From positions 310,001 through 374,000 of the forward strand of contig NZ_CCAT010000083.1 in NCBI RefSeq assembly GCF_000612845.1: DNA of 64,000 bases, written 5' to 3'. The stretch is from Clostridium ihumii AP5 (lineage in GTDB: Bacteria > Bacillota > Clostridia > Clostridiales > Clostridiaceae). The stretch's first letter is position 1; each line of letters opens with the position of its first letter. Positions 51,055 to 60,494 of this stretch are shown here, piece by piece. The notes beneath the pieces were generated by a model that had not been told where the DNA came from, made no database searches, and saw only the letters and a program-made list of their open reading frames with translations. The translations under genes and the position numbers were made by a program.

Positions 51055-51175
51055 TATAATGTAAGTAATTCTTAAACGTTTTCAAAATGAACTTTTAGTA
51101 AAGAGTTCATAAGTATTTACAATTCTTCGGCCGAATAGTTAATGTTGAATAAAATTATATGAGGGGGAGTTTATT

Positions 51176-52192
51176 ATGAAAACAAGGTATATTGATTTAC
51201 CTACTATGGCAAAGTATTTAAAGTCAGTTGGTCCTGAAAAGGTTATAGAGCGTCTTATACCATATTTGGAGGATGATTATAGACGTTGGGAGGAATTTCA
51301 TAAGATTCCTAGAACGGCTCATCATAGTGATATAGGTGTTCTTGAATTGATGCCAGTAGGTGATTCAGAGACTTATTCATTTAAGTATGTAAATGGTCAT
51401 CCAGAAAATCCTAAACATAATTTTTTAACAGTAATGGCTATAGGTCTTTTAGCAGAGGTATCAACAGGATTCCCATTACTTTTAAGTGAATTGACATTAA
51501 CAACTGCTATTCGTACTGCAGCTACTTCAGTAATGGCAGCAAAATATTTAGCTAAGCCTAATCCAAAGAAAATGGCGTTAATTGGAAACGGATGCCAAAG
51601 TGAATTCCAAGCACTTGGATTCCATCATGTATTAGGAATAGAGGAAATTTATTGTTATGATGTAGATCCAGTTGCTACTGAAAAATTAATGGAAAACCTA
51701 AAAGGTGTAAAAAATCTTAAATTAGTTAAATGTAGTAGTGCAAAGGAAGCATGTAAGGGTGTTGATATTATAACAACTATTACAGCAGATAAGAAGAATG
51801 CTATAATTATTACACCGGATATGGTTGAGCCAGGCATGCATATAAATGGTGTTGGAGGGGATTGCCCAGGTAAGACAGAACTTGATTCTAAAGTTCTTGA
51901 TATGGGAAATGTTTATGTTGAATTTGAACCTCAAAGTCGTATAGAAGGCGAAATTCAGCATAGAGGTGAAGATTTTAAAGTAACTGAAATTTGGAACATA
52001 ATTAAAACTGGAAAACCTATAGATAGAAAACCAGATGAAATTACTATATTTGATTCAGTAGGGTTTGCTTTGGAAGATTTTTCGATTTTAAGATTGATGT
52101 ATGATATATCAAGAGAAGAAAACATAGGTGTTCCACAATCTCTTGTACCAATATTAGAAAATCCTAAAAATTTATACGGTATGTTAGCATAA
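51176..52192 (+). CDS. ocd: ornithine cyclodeaminase
   Basis: A 338-residue member of the OCD/mu-crystallin family. It converts L-ornithine to L-proline and ammonia using bound NAD+. ALIGNGCQSEFQALGFHHVLGIEEIYCYDVD is the Rossmann NAD site; NGHPENPKHNFLTVMAIGLLAEVSTGFPLLLSELTLTTAIRTAATSVMAAKYL carries the substrate-side residues; GVGGDCPGKTELD has the catalytic Asp region. These look closer to true OCD (Pseudomonas type) than to other family enzymes. It sits alone between the 7.7-kb insertion and a GNAT gene. AGGGGG before ATG. Confidence 0.9.
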   Translation: MKTRYIDLPTMAKYLKSVGPEKVIERLIPYLEDDYRRWEEFHKIPRTAHHSDIGVLELMPVGDSETYSFKYVNGHPENPKHNFLTVMAIGLLAEVSTGFPLLLSELTLTTAIRTAATSVMAAKYLAKPNPKKMALIGNGCQSEFQALGFHHVLGIEEIYCYDVDPVATEKLMENLKGVKNLKLVKCSSAKEACKGVDIITTITADKKNAIIITPDMVEPGMHINGVGGDCPGKTELDSKVLDMGNVYVEFEPQSRIEGEIQHRGEDFKVTEIWNIIKTGKPIDRKPDEITIFDSVGFALEDFSILRLMYDISREENIGVPQSLVPILENPKNLYGMLA

Positions 52193-52220
52193 TGTAAACA
52201 AAAATAAGTTTTTTATATAA

Positions 52221-52256
52221 AAATCCAGGCAATTAAGTATATGCCTGGATTTCTTT
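52221..52256 (+). terminator. terminator after ocd
   Basis: AAATCCAGGCA pairs with TGCCTGGATTT, then CTTTAGTT. Confidence 0.85.
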
Positions 52257-52409
52257 AGTTGTAATACATTTTTAATAAACGGTTAAATGATGCAGGAGAA
52301 AGTACTTATAATGAAGAATTTATAGTGTTATAAGTTTGAATGTAGTATTAAAAATAATTTGAATTTTAAATATGGTTTATTAATAGAATAAATTTGAGAG
52401 GTGCAAATT

Positions 52410-53300
52410 ATGAAGAGATTTCATATAAAATACAATGCAAATGAAAATATTGATTTTATTGATGAAATGTTGAGATATTCAAATGCTAATGATAATGTGG
52501 GTATTGGTTATCCAAGATATGATACAGTTAAAGAATTTATAAATGAGATAGAAAGTTATGATAGTACTTTAGAAGATAGTATTGGAATAATTTATTATGA
52601 AGATATTCCTATAGGTATTGTTGGGATTTTGTATGAAGAAGGTTCAGAAAGTGGATATTTTGTAGGTCCTATAGTGATTAAAGAGTATTTTAATGAAGAA
52701 AATGTTAAGAATATTATAAAATTAATACTTGAAAGAAAAAATTGTAATATTAAAATACTTAGAGCTGCACCACTAAATAGTAACAAGATATTGAGAAATG
52801 CTTATGAAGATAATGAATGGATTTATGATGGTGATCATAGAGTTATGGTATGTTATTTAGATAATAAAGAAAGACAAGTTAAATACAACATTAAAATGAT
52901 GGAAAATGAAGAACTTACTTATAATGAGAGCATATTTAATATTTTAAATAGTACTTTTAATTGGAATGGAAGTAAAGAAGAGTATGATGATCTTTTAAGA
53001 GATGATTATTTTACTTCATGTGTATTAGATAGAGATAAAAAAGTAATGGGTCTAGTGGTTTGGTCTTTGATGGAAGATGAACAGTGTTGTGTTTTAGAAT
53101 ATCTTGTAGTAGATGAAAATTATAGAAATAAAGGTATTGGCAAAGCTTTAGTTAATTATGTTATTAATAATGCTATAAAAAATAATAGAACTAGCGTAGA
53201 GTTGTGTACTCAGATTAATAATAAAGCTGCAGAACTATATAGAAAAATAGGATTTGAAGATACATTAGTAATGAATTTATATAAGAGATTTAATAATTGA
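52410..53300 (+). CDS. GNAT-family N-acetyltransferase with two GNAT-like halves
   Basis: A 296-residue protein. The C-terminal half has the acetyl-CoA loop YLVVDENYRNKGIGKALVNYVI followed by NNKAAELYRKIGFED, a clear GNAT domain. The N-terminal half (NDNVGIGYPRYDTVKEFINEIE... IYYEDIPIGIVGILYEEGSESGYFVGPIV) looks like a degenerate GNAT domain without an evident CoA motif. Substrate is unknown. GAGGTG before ATG 52410, three codons inside a longer GTG frame. Monocistronic. Confidence 0.82.
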   Translation: MKRFHIKYNANENIDFIDEMLRYSNANDNVGIGYPRYDTVKEFINEIESYDSTLEDSIGIIYYEDIPIGIVGILYEEGSESGYFVGPIVIKEYFNEENVKNIIKLILERKNCNIKILRAAPLNSNKILRNAYEDNEWIYDGDHRVMVCYLDNKERQVKYNIKMMENEELTYNESIFNILNSTFNWNGSKEEYDDLLRDDYFTSCVLDRDKKVMGLVVWSLMEDEQCCVLEYLVVDENYRNKGIGKALVNYVINNAIKNNRTSVELCTQINNKAAELYRKIGFEDTLVMNLYKRFNN

Positions 53301-53348
53301 TTATAAGTATTTCTAAGGATACAAACTTAATAGTAAAATATATCTATA

Positions 53349-53678
53349 GGGTTCCAAGTTCAAATTTAAAGTAATGTCTTTCTCAAATGATAGTACTAAT
53401 CTTACAGTTTATTTTTATATTTGGAACCAAGTAAGAGTTAAGAGTGAAAAGTGAAAAGTTATAGTTGATATTACTCACTTCGTTCCTAATATCTAAAAAT
53501 AGAAATACCTAAAAACTACGTTTTTATATTGTTTTCAATTAATTTGCTATGCAAATTTAATAAAAAATCATTCTTAAAAATTGGAAATCCAATTTTTACA
53601 TTCATTCTCAATTTTCAATTAAATTAATTATAATTCTCAACTGAAAAATGAATAACTTAAAGTTCCAACTTGGATTCC
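53349..53678. repeat. 330-bp MITE-like element
   Basis: The ends GGGTTCCAAGTTCAAATTTAAAGT and the complement of ACTTAAAGTTCC.. AACTTGGATTCC are about 75 percent matching terminal inverted repeats. Inside are further fold-back segments: AAAATTGGAAATCCAATTTT, GATATTA/TAATATC around CTCACTTCGTTCC, and an internal TTGGAACCAAG. No coding frame is present. It fills most of the 447-base gap before the patatin gene. Confidence 0.55.
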
Positions 53679-53747
53679 TATATATAAGAATAGAGGTTAT
53701 AATTTTTGTATATAATTATTTAAAGATATATAGATGTAGGTGATAGT

Positions 53748-54701
53748 ATGAATATAAGTTATGATTTAGAACATTTAAATATAGGGCTTGTGCTTTCTGG
53801 AGGCGGAGCTAAAGGAGCATATGAAGTTGGAGTGTTTAAGGCGTTATGGGAACTTGATTTAGTAGATAATATTAAAGTTGTTTCAGGAACTTCTATAGGT
53901 AGTATTAATGCACTATTTTTAGCCATGAATGATAAAGAAATTTTAAATAGTGGATGGAGTAGTCTTTCATATTCTAGGTTTATACATAAGCAAGAAAGCA
54001 TAAGAATAGCTAAGGTATCGCAGCTTATAAATAGAGTTAGACATAGTGAAAATAGAATATTGGAAGAATTGAAAATTAGTGATATAGGGCTTTTATCTCA
54101 AAGTGGTATAGAAAATTTTATTGATGATTTCGTGGATATTGAAACTGTAAGAAAGTCAGAAAAAGATATATATGCTTGTACATATAATATAGATAAGGAA
54201 AGACCAGAATATTTTAAGTTAGATGAATTTAGTGAGGAAGATGTTAAAAAAATTGTTTTAGCATCATGTGCAGTTCCGTATATATTTAAACCTATAACTT
54301 TTAATGGTAATAGGTATGCTGATGGGGGAATAAATGCACCACAATACTCAAAAAACAATGTGGATAATGTACCGATAACACCACTAAAAAGTTATGATTG
54401 TGATTTTATTATAGTTGTACATTTGTCTTATAAAAATCCAATAAATAAAGATGAATTTAAAGATTCCAATATTATTGAAATTTTTCCATCATCAAGTTTA
54501 GAGCCTATAAATGGAATAGGTACAATTATTCTTGATCATCAAAGATTAATGAATAATATAGAACTTGGATATAGGGATGCTATGGTTATTTTAGCACCTA
54601 TAATAATAAATTTAATTAAAGGGAAAGATATTTTACATTTGATAGATAAAAATGATGAGAGTAATAATTTATTGGTAAAGAAAAATAAAATTTTTGACTA
54701 A
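53748..54701 (+). CDS. patatin-like phospholipase
   Basis: A 317-residue serine hydrolase. The oxyanion loop LSGGGAKGAYEVG is at residues 16-28, the nucleophile is Ser49 in GTSIG, and the Asp of the catalytic dyad is Asp192 in YADGGINAP. No signal peptide is seen, so it acts inside the cell, probably on phospholipid or lysophospholipid acyl chains. Patatin proteins can be housekeeping, toxin or defence effectors; nothing nearby (no CD-NTase) supports the last. AGGTG precedes ATG. The gap to 54931 is AT-rich and non-coding. Confidence 0.9.
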   Translation: MNISYDLEHLNIGLVLSGGGAKGAYEVGVFKALWELDLVDNIKVVSGTSIGSINALFLAMNDKEILNSGWSSLSYSRFIHKQESIRIAKVSQLINRVRHSENRILEELKISDIGLLSQSGIENFIDDFVDIETVRKSEKDIYACTYNIDKERPEYFKLDEFSEEDVKKIVLASCAVPYIFKPITFNGNRYADGGINAPQYSKNNVDNVPITPLKSYDCDFIIVVHLSYKNPINKDEFKDSNIIEIFPSSSLEPINGIGTIILDHQRLMNNIELGYRDAMVILAPIIINLIKGKDILHLIDKNDESNNLLVKKNKIFD

Positions 54702-54930
54702 GTAACTAATTAAATTTATAAATATGTAATAATAGAAGAAAATACGACAATTAATGACATTATATATATATATAATTAAATAATATTTATAAAAATAAAG
54801 TTAAATTCAATTAATTGTTTTAAAGGTAAACTTATAGTAAATAATTTAAAAAATGTATAATATTATAAAAAAAATATGATATACTCCTATAGGCAATAAA
54901 AATGTATTGAGAAAATGGGAGGAATAATAA

Positions 54931-55464
54931 TTGACAGCTTTTTTTGGAATTTTACTATTTTTATTTGTATTATGTATTATAGCTATTATATGTTCAGTTA
55001 CAAAGAAAAAAAAGGGCTTTAGGTTCGTTTCTTTTGTAATAATTTTAGTATGCTTTTTTGAAGTTGTAATGTTTAAAAACTTATTTATGAAGACTTATGT
55101 TGAAGCTTTAAATTTAAACTGGAATATAAGTTTACCAAAACCTTATAAGCAAATAAATATACTAGATAGTGGGGGAAGTTTTAAAGGTAACAAGGAAAGT
55201 ATCAAAAAGCTTGAATATAGTCAAGATGACATAAAAAGGATAAAGGAAGAAGCTAATTGGAATAAATCTAATGAGTACATAGTGTATGACATGAAAAAGT
55301 TTTACAATGAATCTAATAATAAATTAAAAAAGAAAGATTTAGATATAGGTAATAGTAATGATTTTTTATGTTTGCATAAATTTAAAAATAAAGAAAATGA
55401 TTGGATAACAATGTTGTTGGATGAAAAAAATAGAGAAGTGTATGTGTTTGAATCAAAAGTATAA
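54931..55464 (+). CDS. membrane protein of unknown function
   Basis: A 177-residue protein with two N-terminal hydrophobic helices (TAFFGILLFLFVLCIIAIICSV and FVSFVIILVCFFEVVMF) joined by a KKKKG loop, and a hydrophilic C-terminal part of about 120 residues. The start is TTG, eight bases after GGAGG. No motif is recognised. It is upstream of a two-component system but has its own terminator, so membership in that operon is not certain. Confidence 0.65.
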   Translation: MTAFFGILLFLFVLCIIAIICSVTKKKKGFRFVSFVIILVCFFEVVMFKNLFMKTYVEALNLNWNISLPKPYKQINILDSGGSFKGNKESIKKLEYSQDDIKRIKEEANWNKSNEYIVYDMKKFYNESNNKLKKKDLDIGNSNDFLCLHKFKNKENDWITMLLDEKNREVYVFESKV

Positions 55465-55518
55465 ATGTATACAAAAGCCTTTGAGTTTTTATAAATTCAA
55501 AGGCTTTTGTATACATTT
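55463..55518 (+). terminator. strong terminator
   Basis: A perfect 22-base arm (AAATGTATACAAAAGCC...) pairs with its complement around a TTTTTATAAAT-type loop. It ends the 177-aa gene; the response regulator gene starts 23 bases after. Confidence 0.85.
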
Positions 55519-55540
55519 ACAATTGAAGTGAGGGGATAAT

Positions 55541-56233
55541 TTGAAAAATAAAGTTTTAATTATAGAAGATGAGAAAAATATTGTAGATATCTTGTATTTT
55601 TCTTTTAGAAAAGAAAATTTAGATGTTAGATATGCATATAATGGCAGAGAAGGTTTGGATTTAATAGATGTGTTTAAACCAGATTTGATTATTTTAGACG
55701 TAATACTTCCAGATATGAGTGGATTTGATATATGTAAAACTGTTAATTTTAATTATAGAATTCCTATTCTAATGTTAACAGCTAGAAATGATATTGAAGA
55801 TAAAATATTAGGATTGGAATTAGGTGCAGATGACTATATAACTAAACCTTTTAATGTTAAAGAAGTAATAATTAGAGCAAAGGTTATTTTAAGAAGAATA
55901 GAAAAATTTTCTCTATATTATAATTTAGAAGATGATGAAATTATAAAGGTAAATGATGATATTATAATTTATACAAAATCTAGAGTAGTAAAGAAGCGTG
56001 GAGAAGAAATAAAATTAAAGCCACGAGAGTATGATTTATTGTTGTTATTATCAAAGAATAAAGAAAAAGTATTTTCAAGGGAGAATTTATTAGAAAGTGT
56101 ATGGACTCTTGATTTTGAAGGTGATATTAGAACAGTTGATGTTCATGTCCAAAGATTAAGAAAGAAATTAGATGATAAATGTGGACAATCTATAATTACT
56201 ACAATATTTGGGGTTGGATATAAAATGAGGTGA
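55541..56233 (+). CDS. response regulator, OmpR/PhoB family
   Basis: A 230-residue regulator. The receiver domain has EDE near the N-terminus, the phospho-acceptor Asp53 in LIILDVILPDMSG, and Lys in YITKPF. The C-terminal winged helix has LKPREYDLLLLLSKNKEKVFSRENLLESVW and RTVDVHVQRLRKKL. TTG start with GAGGGG. It lies 4 bases before the kinase gene. The phased TTGGCAAT repeats at 57650 are candidate binding sites. Confidence 0.94.
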   Translation: MKNKVLIIEDEKNIVDILYFSFRKENLDVRYAYNGREGLDLIDVFKPDLIILDVILPDMSGFDICKTVNFNYRIPILMLTARNDIEDKILGLELGADDYITKPFNVKEVIIRAKVILRRIEKFSLYYNLEDDEIIKVNDDIIIYTKSRVVKKRGEEIKLKPREYDLLLLLSKNKEKVFSRENLLESVWTLDFEGDIRTVDVHVQRLRKKLDDKCGQSIITTIFGVGYKMR

Positions 56234-56237
56234 TTTT

Positions 56238-57620
56238 ATGAAGATAAAATACAAGTTTTTATGTGGATTATTAACTATAAGTATACTAATTCTTATTATG
56301 TTAAACGTATCATTTTATAAACTTATGGAAGAAAATAATAAAAAAATAGTATTAAAAGAAATGGAAAATTTATATTATTTATCTAAAGAATACATTAAAA
56401 ATGATTTTTTATTTTCAGATGAACATTATTTTGAAGAAGATTCATCTAAACTATGTAAGGAAATAAGCAATATGAATGATTGCAAAGTTACTATTTATGA
56501 TAAAAAGAACCATGTTATAAATACATCCTATGGTGGAAATACTTTTAAAATCATAAATGATTCAGAATTTAAAAGTAAAAAAATGAAACAAATAGACTTA
56601 GCAAAAGAAGATAAAAGTTCATTTAAAATAAATAAAATACAAGGAGATACTGTTGCAACAGTGGCCTTTCCTATATATAAAAATGAAAATATATTATGTG
56701 TAATTACATTTGATAAATATTATACTCATATATATAAATCATCAGAAAAAATATTTAAGTCTCTAAAATTAATAATAATTTTAGGATTTATAGTATTAGA
56801 TACATTCACATATATATTATCCATATCTATAACAAAACCAATAATTAAGTTAAATAAAGTAGCTAAAGAAATTGCTAATGGAAATTATAATGAAAACATA
56901 GAAATTAAATCAAAAGATGAAATTGGAGAATTATCAAATCAGATTTCAATTATGAAAAATAAAATTAGTAATCAAATTGAACATATAAATGAAATTGCAA
57001 AATACAGAAAAAACTTTTTTGACAATGTTACACATGAATTAAAAACTCCATTGACCATAATAAAAGGATATTCAGAAATTTTAATTAATGAAGAAGTTGA
57101 TAATGACTTTAATAAAATTTCATTAAATCATATAAAGGATGAAAGTGAAAGATTACATAATATGGTTATAGAACTTTTAGAAGTATCTAAAGAGGATATA
57201 TTAAATGAGAGTAAATTGGATATGAAGAAAGTGAATATATCGAATTTAATCGAAGATATTTGTTATCATATGAGTTTTAAAGCCAATAAATATAATATGG
57301 ATATAAATGAGGAGCTAGAAGATGATATTTTCATCTGGGGAGATGAAAATAAATTAAAGCAAGTATTTATAAATATTTTAGACAATGCTATAAAATATGG
57401 AAAAGAGAATGAGGTTATATATATAAATGAAAGTGTTAAAGAAAATAAAGTAAATATAAATGTAATAAATAAAACAACGGATTATAAAGAAAAAGAAAAA
57501 GGAAGTTTAGGTATAGGGCTTAATTTAAGCAAAGTTATAACAAAGCTTCATTATGGAAATTTAGATTTTTATAATGAAAATGGAGTAAATAAAGTTAATA
57601 TTGAGTTTCCGTGTATATGA
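56238..57620 (+). CDS. sensor histidine kinase
   Basis: A 460-residue membrane kinase. TM1 is about residues 7-27, then an extracytoplasmic sensor of about 145 residues, TM2 at about 175-195, HAMP, and HisKA with His266 in FFDNVTHELKTPLTIIKGYSEIL. The ATPase domain has DNAIKYGKEN (N box) and GIGLNLSKVI (G2 box). GAGGTG lies ahead of its ATG. It forms an operon with the response regulator. The signal is not known. Confidence 0.94.
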   Translation: MKIKYKFLCGLLTISILILIMLNVSFYKLMEENNKKIVLKEMENLYYLSKEYIKNDFLFSDEHYFEEDSSKLCKEISNMNDCKVTIYDKKNHVINTSYGGNTFKIINDSEFKSKKMKQIDLAKEDKSSFKINKIQGDTVATVAFPIYKNENILCVITFDKYYTHIYKSSEKIFKSLKLIIILGFIVLDTFTYILSISITKPIIKLNKVAKEIANGNYNENIEIKSKDEIGELSNQISIMKNKISNQIEHINEIAKYRKNFFDNVTHELKTPLTIIKGYSEILINEEVDNDFNKISLNHIKDESERLHNMVIELLEVSKEDILNESKLDMKKVNISNLIEDICYHMSFKANKYNMDINEELEDDIFIWGDENKLKQVFINILDNAIKYGKENEVIYINESVKENKVNINVINKTTDYKEKEKGSLGIGLNLSKVITKLHYGNLDFYNENGVNKVNIEFPCI

Positions 57621-57649
57621 AAATAACAGGTACTAGAAATAATTTAAAT

Positions 57650-57689
57650 TTGGCAATAACTTGGCAATATATATATTAAAATTGGTAAC
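57650..57689 (+). promoter_or_regulatory. phased direct repeats, candidate response-regulator binding site
   Basis: TTGGCAAT occurs at 57650 and 57661 (11 bases apart), and a variant TTGGTAAC at 57682 (21 bases on), upstream of two lipoprotein genes. Eleven-base phased direct repeats are the standard pattern for OmpR-family dimers, and the regulator gene lies just upstream. Confidence 0.5.
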
Positions 57690-57746
57690 AACTTAAAACT
57701 AATATAGTAAGTAATAATAAAAGTATTTTAAATTTGAGGTGATGAG

Positions 57747-59105
57747 TTGGGGAGAAAAATTTCAAAATATTTATTGATGATTATTACTATAAGCATAATG
57801 ATAAATTTTTGTGGTTGTGAAAGTGGAAAGGAGGAAGATAAAAATAAAAGTAAAGATGATATTGTAGTATTAGAAAACAATCCATCCAAAGCTATTGATG
57901 ATCACTTAACATTTAAAATAAATAAAAGTGTAGAAAGAAATGAAAGTGAAAAAGATATAGTTCCTTTTAAAAGTAGATATAAAGTAAGGTTAAATAAAGA
58001 CAATGTAGTAGAAGTTAAAGATAATGAAACAAAAAATAAAAAGTACAGTATTGAAAAAATACAAATGAAAGATAAATATATTAAAAATAAATTTTGTACT
58101 AATAATGGTAGTGATATATTTTTTTTAGGTTATGATGAAGATAAGAATATGGGAATAATGAAAACAAATTTAAGTGGGAAAATATTAAAAGTAATAGAAC
58201 TGAATAGTAAAGATAAGATAAATAATTTTTATTTGTTACAAAATGAAAGTATTGTTTTTAGTGGTATTTATAATAGAGAAAGTGGAGTTTTTTATTATAA
58301 TAACCAAAATAAAGAAATAAGTAAAATGTTAAATGGAAAAAACATTGTTTTTACAGTTTCACCGGACGAAAGAAAGATAGTGTATAGCATATTAAAGTCA
58401 AAAAATAAATTAAATTTATATGGTGCAAAATTTAATGAAAATAAGTTATTAAAAAACGATTTGATTTATGAAAATGTTTCTAGAAAGTCACTAAATCTTA
58501 ATGCTTCAAAATGGAATAGTAATTCTAAGATACTTTTAATAAAAAAGGATAAAAGTGATAAAGAAAACTATACTATTTCATTTGATGAAGGAACTGAAGA
58601 GATAGAAATGATGATAAAAAAATTTATAACCTTTTATTACACTGTAGATGAAGAGGTTTATAAAAAATATGATAAGGTCATGAATGATATATCTATGAAA
58701 ACGGAAAATGCATTTCAAAATATGGAAACAGAACTTGAAAATGATGTAAAGGTGTATAAAGATGATAAAGGTTGTATGATTGTATACAATGGCAAGGAAA
58801 TAGAAGATTTAGTTGAGAGTATAAACCCATATGTAAATAAAGAGTTTAAAACAAATATTCTTAGATGGTATCCTTATAATAGTTGGAATGATGGATTTAA
58901 ATTTAAATATTGTTATGAACCTAGCAATATAGAAGTTACAAATATAGCTTTAAAGGATGACTATATAGAATGTAATTGTAAATTTCAAATTGTTAAAAAA
59001 GTAAGCAATGATGAAGAAACTACTGAAAAAGAAATGAAGATTGGAATAGAATATGATGTTGATAGATGGGTAATAAATGAGCGTACAGAATTAGGGGATC
59101 AATAA
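57747..59105 (+). CDS. lipoprotein with TolB-like propeller region, paralog 1
   Basis: A 452-residue lipoprotein with a signal peptide ending in the lipobox NFCGC, then a charged linker. The central region (FFLGYDEDKNMGIMKTNLSGKILKVIEL, IVFSGIYNRESGVFYYNNQNKEISKML, VFTVSPDERKIVYSIL) has repeated strands with an SPDERKI motif like PD40/TolB blades. The C-terminal 150 residues are unassigned. It starts at TTG with GAGGTGATG and is followed after 37 bases by a paralog. As a product of the two-component operon region it may be a surface sensor or envelope protein. Confidence 0.75.
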   Translation: MGRKISKYLLMIITISIMINFCGCESGKEEDKNKSKDDIVVLENNPSKAIDDHLTFKINKSVERNESEKDIVPFKSRYKVRLNKDNVVEVKDNETKNKKYSIEKIQMKDKYIKNKFCTNNGSDIFFLGYDEDKNMGIMKTNLSGKILKVIELNSKDKINNFYLLQNESIVFSGIYNRESGVFYYNNQNKEISKMLNGKNIVFTVSPDERKIVYSILKSKNKLNLYGAKFNENKLLKNDLIYENVSRKSLNLNASKWNSNSKILLIKKDKSDKENYTISFDEGTEEIEMMIKKFITFYYTVDEEVYKKYDKVMNDISMKTENAFQNMETELENDVKVYKDDKGCMIVYNGKEIEDLVESINPYVNKEFKTNILRWYPYNSWNDGFKFKYCYEPSNIEVTNIALKDDYIECNCKFQIVKKVSNDEETTEKEMKIGIEYDVDRWVINERTELGDQ

Positions 59106-59142
59106 TAATGAGAAGTGCTTCTAAATTTAAGGGGATGATTAT

Positions 59143-60432
59143 ATGAAGAAAAATTTAAAAGTAATATTAATAATTATGGCGGCAATTATGACAATTACTT
59201 TTTATGGTTGTGAAAATAAAAAAGGTAAAGAAAAAAATAATAAAAAGGATATTGTTATTTTAGAAGAAAATATAAGAGAAAAAGATGAAAAAGAAGATGA
59301 TTTACAATTTATTATACAAAAAAGTGTAAAAGGTAGTAAAGATATACCAGCATTTAAGTCAAAGTATGAAATTGGTATGATTATAGAAGATGATACTAAA
59401 ATAATAAAAGTTAAAGATACTGAAAAAGATACAACGGAAGAAATAAAGTTTATGAAAGGTGACTCAAGTGAAGAAGAAAAACTTAGAACTAATGATGGTA
59501 AAAATATATTTTTTTTAGGTTACAATAAACTTAGAAATAGAGCAATAATGCGTGTAAATTTAAGCGGAAAGGCAGAGACGATACTAGAGCTAGACGGCAA
59601 AAAAGATAGAATATCAGATTTTAATATATTAAAAAGTGAAAAAATTATTTTTTCAGGAACTTTTAATAGTGAAAAAGGATTATTTTATTTTAATAGAACA
59701 AAAAACGAGATAAAAACTATTTTAAAAGGTAGGGATGTTGCATACACAATTTCTCCAGATGAAAGAAAAATTATATATATAGCTTTGTCATCTGAAAATA
59801 AGTTTAATTTATATGCAGGAAAATTAGAGGAAGATAAAATTACAAGTAATGAATTACTTTATGAAAATGTGCCACAAAATATATTGAATTGGAATAATGT
59901 GTTATGGGAAGAAAATTCAAAAGCTGCATTAGTTGTAAAATTAAAAGAAGATAAAGAAGTGAAAGAATACTATGAAATCAAATTTGATGAGGGAATAGAT
60001 GAAATAGAGAATGTTGTAACTAAGTTTATAACTGGATTTTATACAGTGAATAAAGAGGTATATGAAAAAGATAATAAGATTATTAATAAAGTATTTGAAG
60101 ATACTTACACAGAAAATGATTTCTATGAAAATTGTGCTCCAATAGTTCCATATGTTAGTGATAAATTAAAATCAATTATAATTAATGATAGACTATATCC
60201 ATATAAGGAGAGTTTGGAAGAGTATAAAAGGAAAAATGTTTATTATGAAGTAGAAGATATAGGGATTTCTGATATTACAACTAAAGATGAATATATTACA
60301 TGTGAATGTAAATTTAAATTAATTAAAATAGTAGATGAGAGTAAAGAAGTTGAAGAAAAAGAAAAAACTATATGTTTGGAGTGGGATATTGATAGATGGG
60401 TAGTAAATGAACTTACTGGCGTATATGATTAA
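59143..60432 (+). CDS. lipoprotein with TolB-like propeller region, paralog 2
   Basis: A 429-residue lipoprotein with lipobox TFYGC. It aligns along its length with the preceding gene: FFLGYNKLRNRAIMRVNLSGK, IIFSGTFNSEKGLFYFNRTKNEIKTIL, YTISPDERKIIYIAL, and the same C-terminal ECKFKLIKIV...DIDRWVVNE block. The pair arose by tandem duplication with substantial divergence. Function unknown. ATG with a GGGGATG site. A terminator follows. Confidence 0.75.
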   Translation: MKKNLKVILIIMAAIMTITFYGCENKKGKEKNNKKDIVILEENIREKDEKEDDLQFIIQKSVKGSKDIPAFKSKYEIGMIIEDDTKIIKVKDTEKDTTEEIKFMKGDSSEEEKLRTNDGKNIFFLGYNKLRNRAIMRVNLSGKAETILELDGKKDRISDFNILKSEKIIFSGTFNSEKGLFYFNRTKNEIKTILKGRDVAYTISPDERKIIYIALSSENKFNLYAGKLEEDKITSNELLYENVPQNILNWNNVLWEENSKAALVVKLKEDKEVKEYYEIKFDEGIDEIENVVTKFITGFYTVNKEVYEKDNKIINKVFEDTYTENDFYENCAPIVPYVSDKLKSIIINDRLYPYKESLEEYKRKNVYYEVEDIGISDITTKDEYITCECKFKLIKIVDESKEVEEKEKTICLEWDIDRWVVNELTGVYD

Positions 60433-60440
60433 TTATAAAG

Positions 60441-60486
60441 AAAAGAGTTTGAGAAAAGCCACATGACAAATTCCAAACTCTTTTTT
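60441..60486. terminator. bidirectional terminator between lipoprotein 2 and pfoR
   Basis: AAAAGAGTTTG pairs with CAAACTCTTTT around a long loop and is followed by T residues on the plus strand and A/T-rich DNA on the other. Confidence 0.8.
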
Positions 60487-60494
60487 CTTAATTT

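Noticed and set aside
53748-54701. Patatin protein as a CBASS effector
   Set aside because: No CD-NTase or other CBASS gene is nearby. A solitary patatin with normal length is more likely housekeeping.
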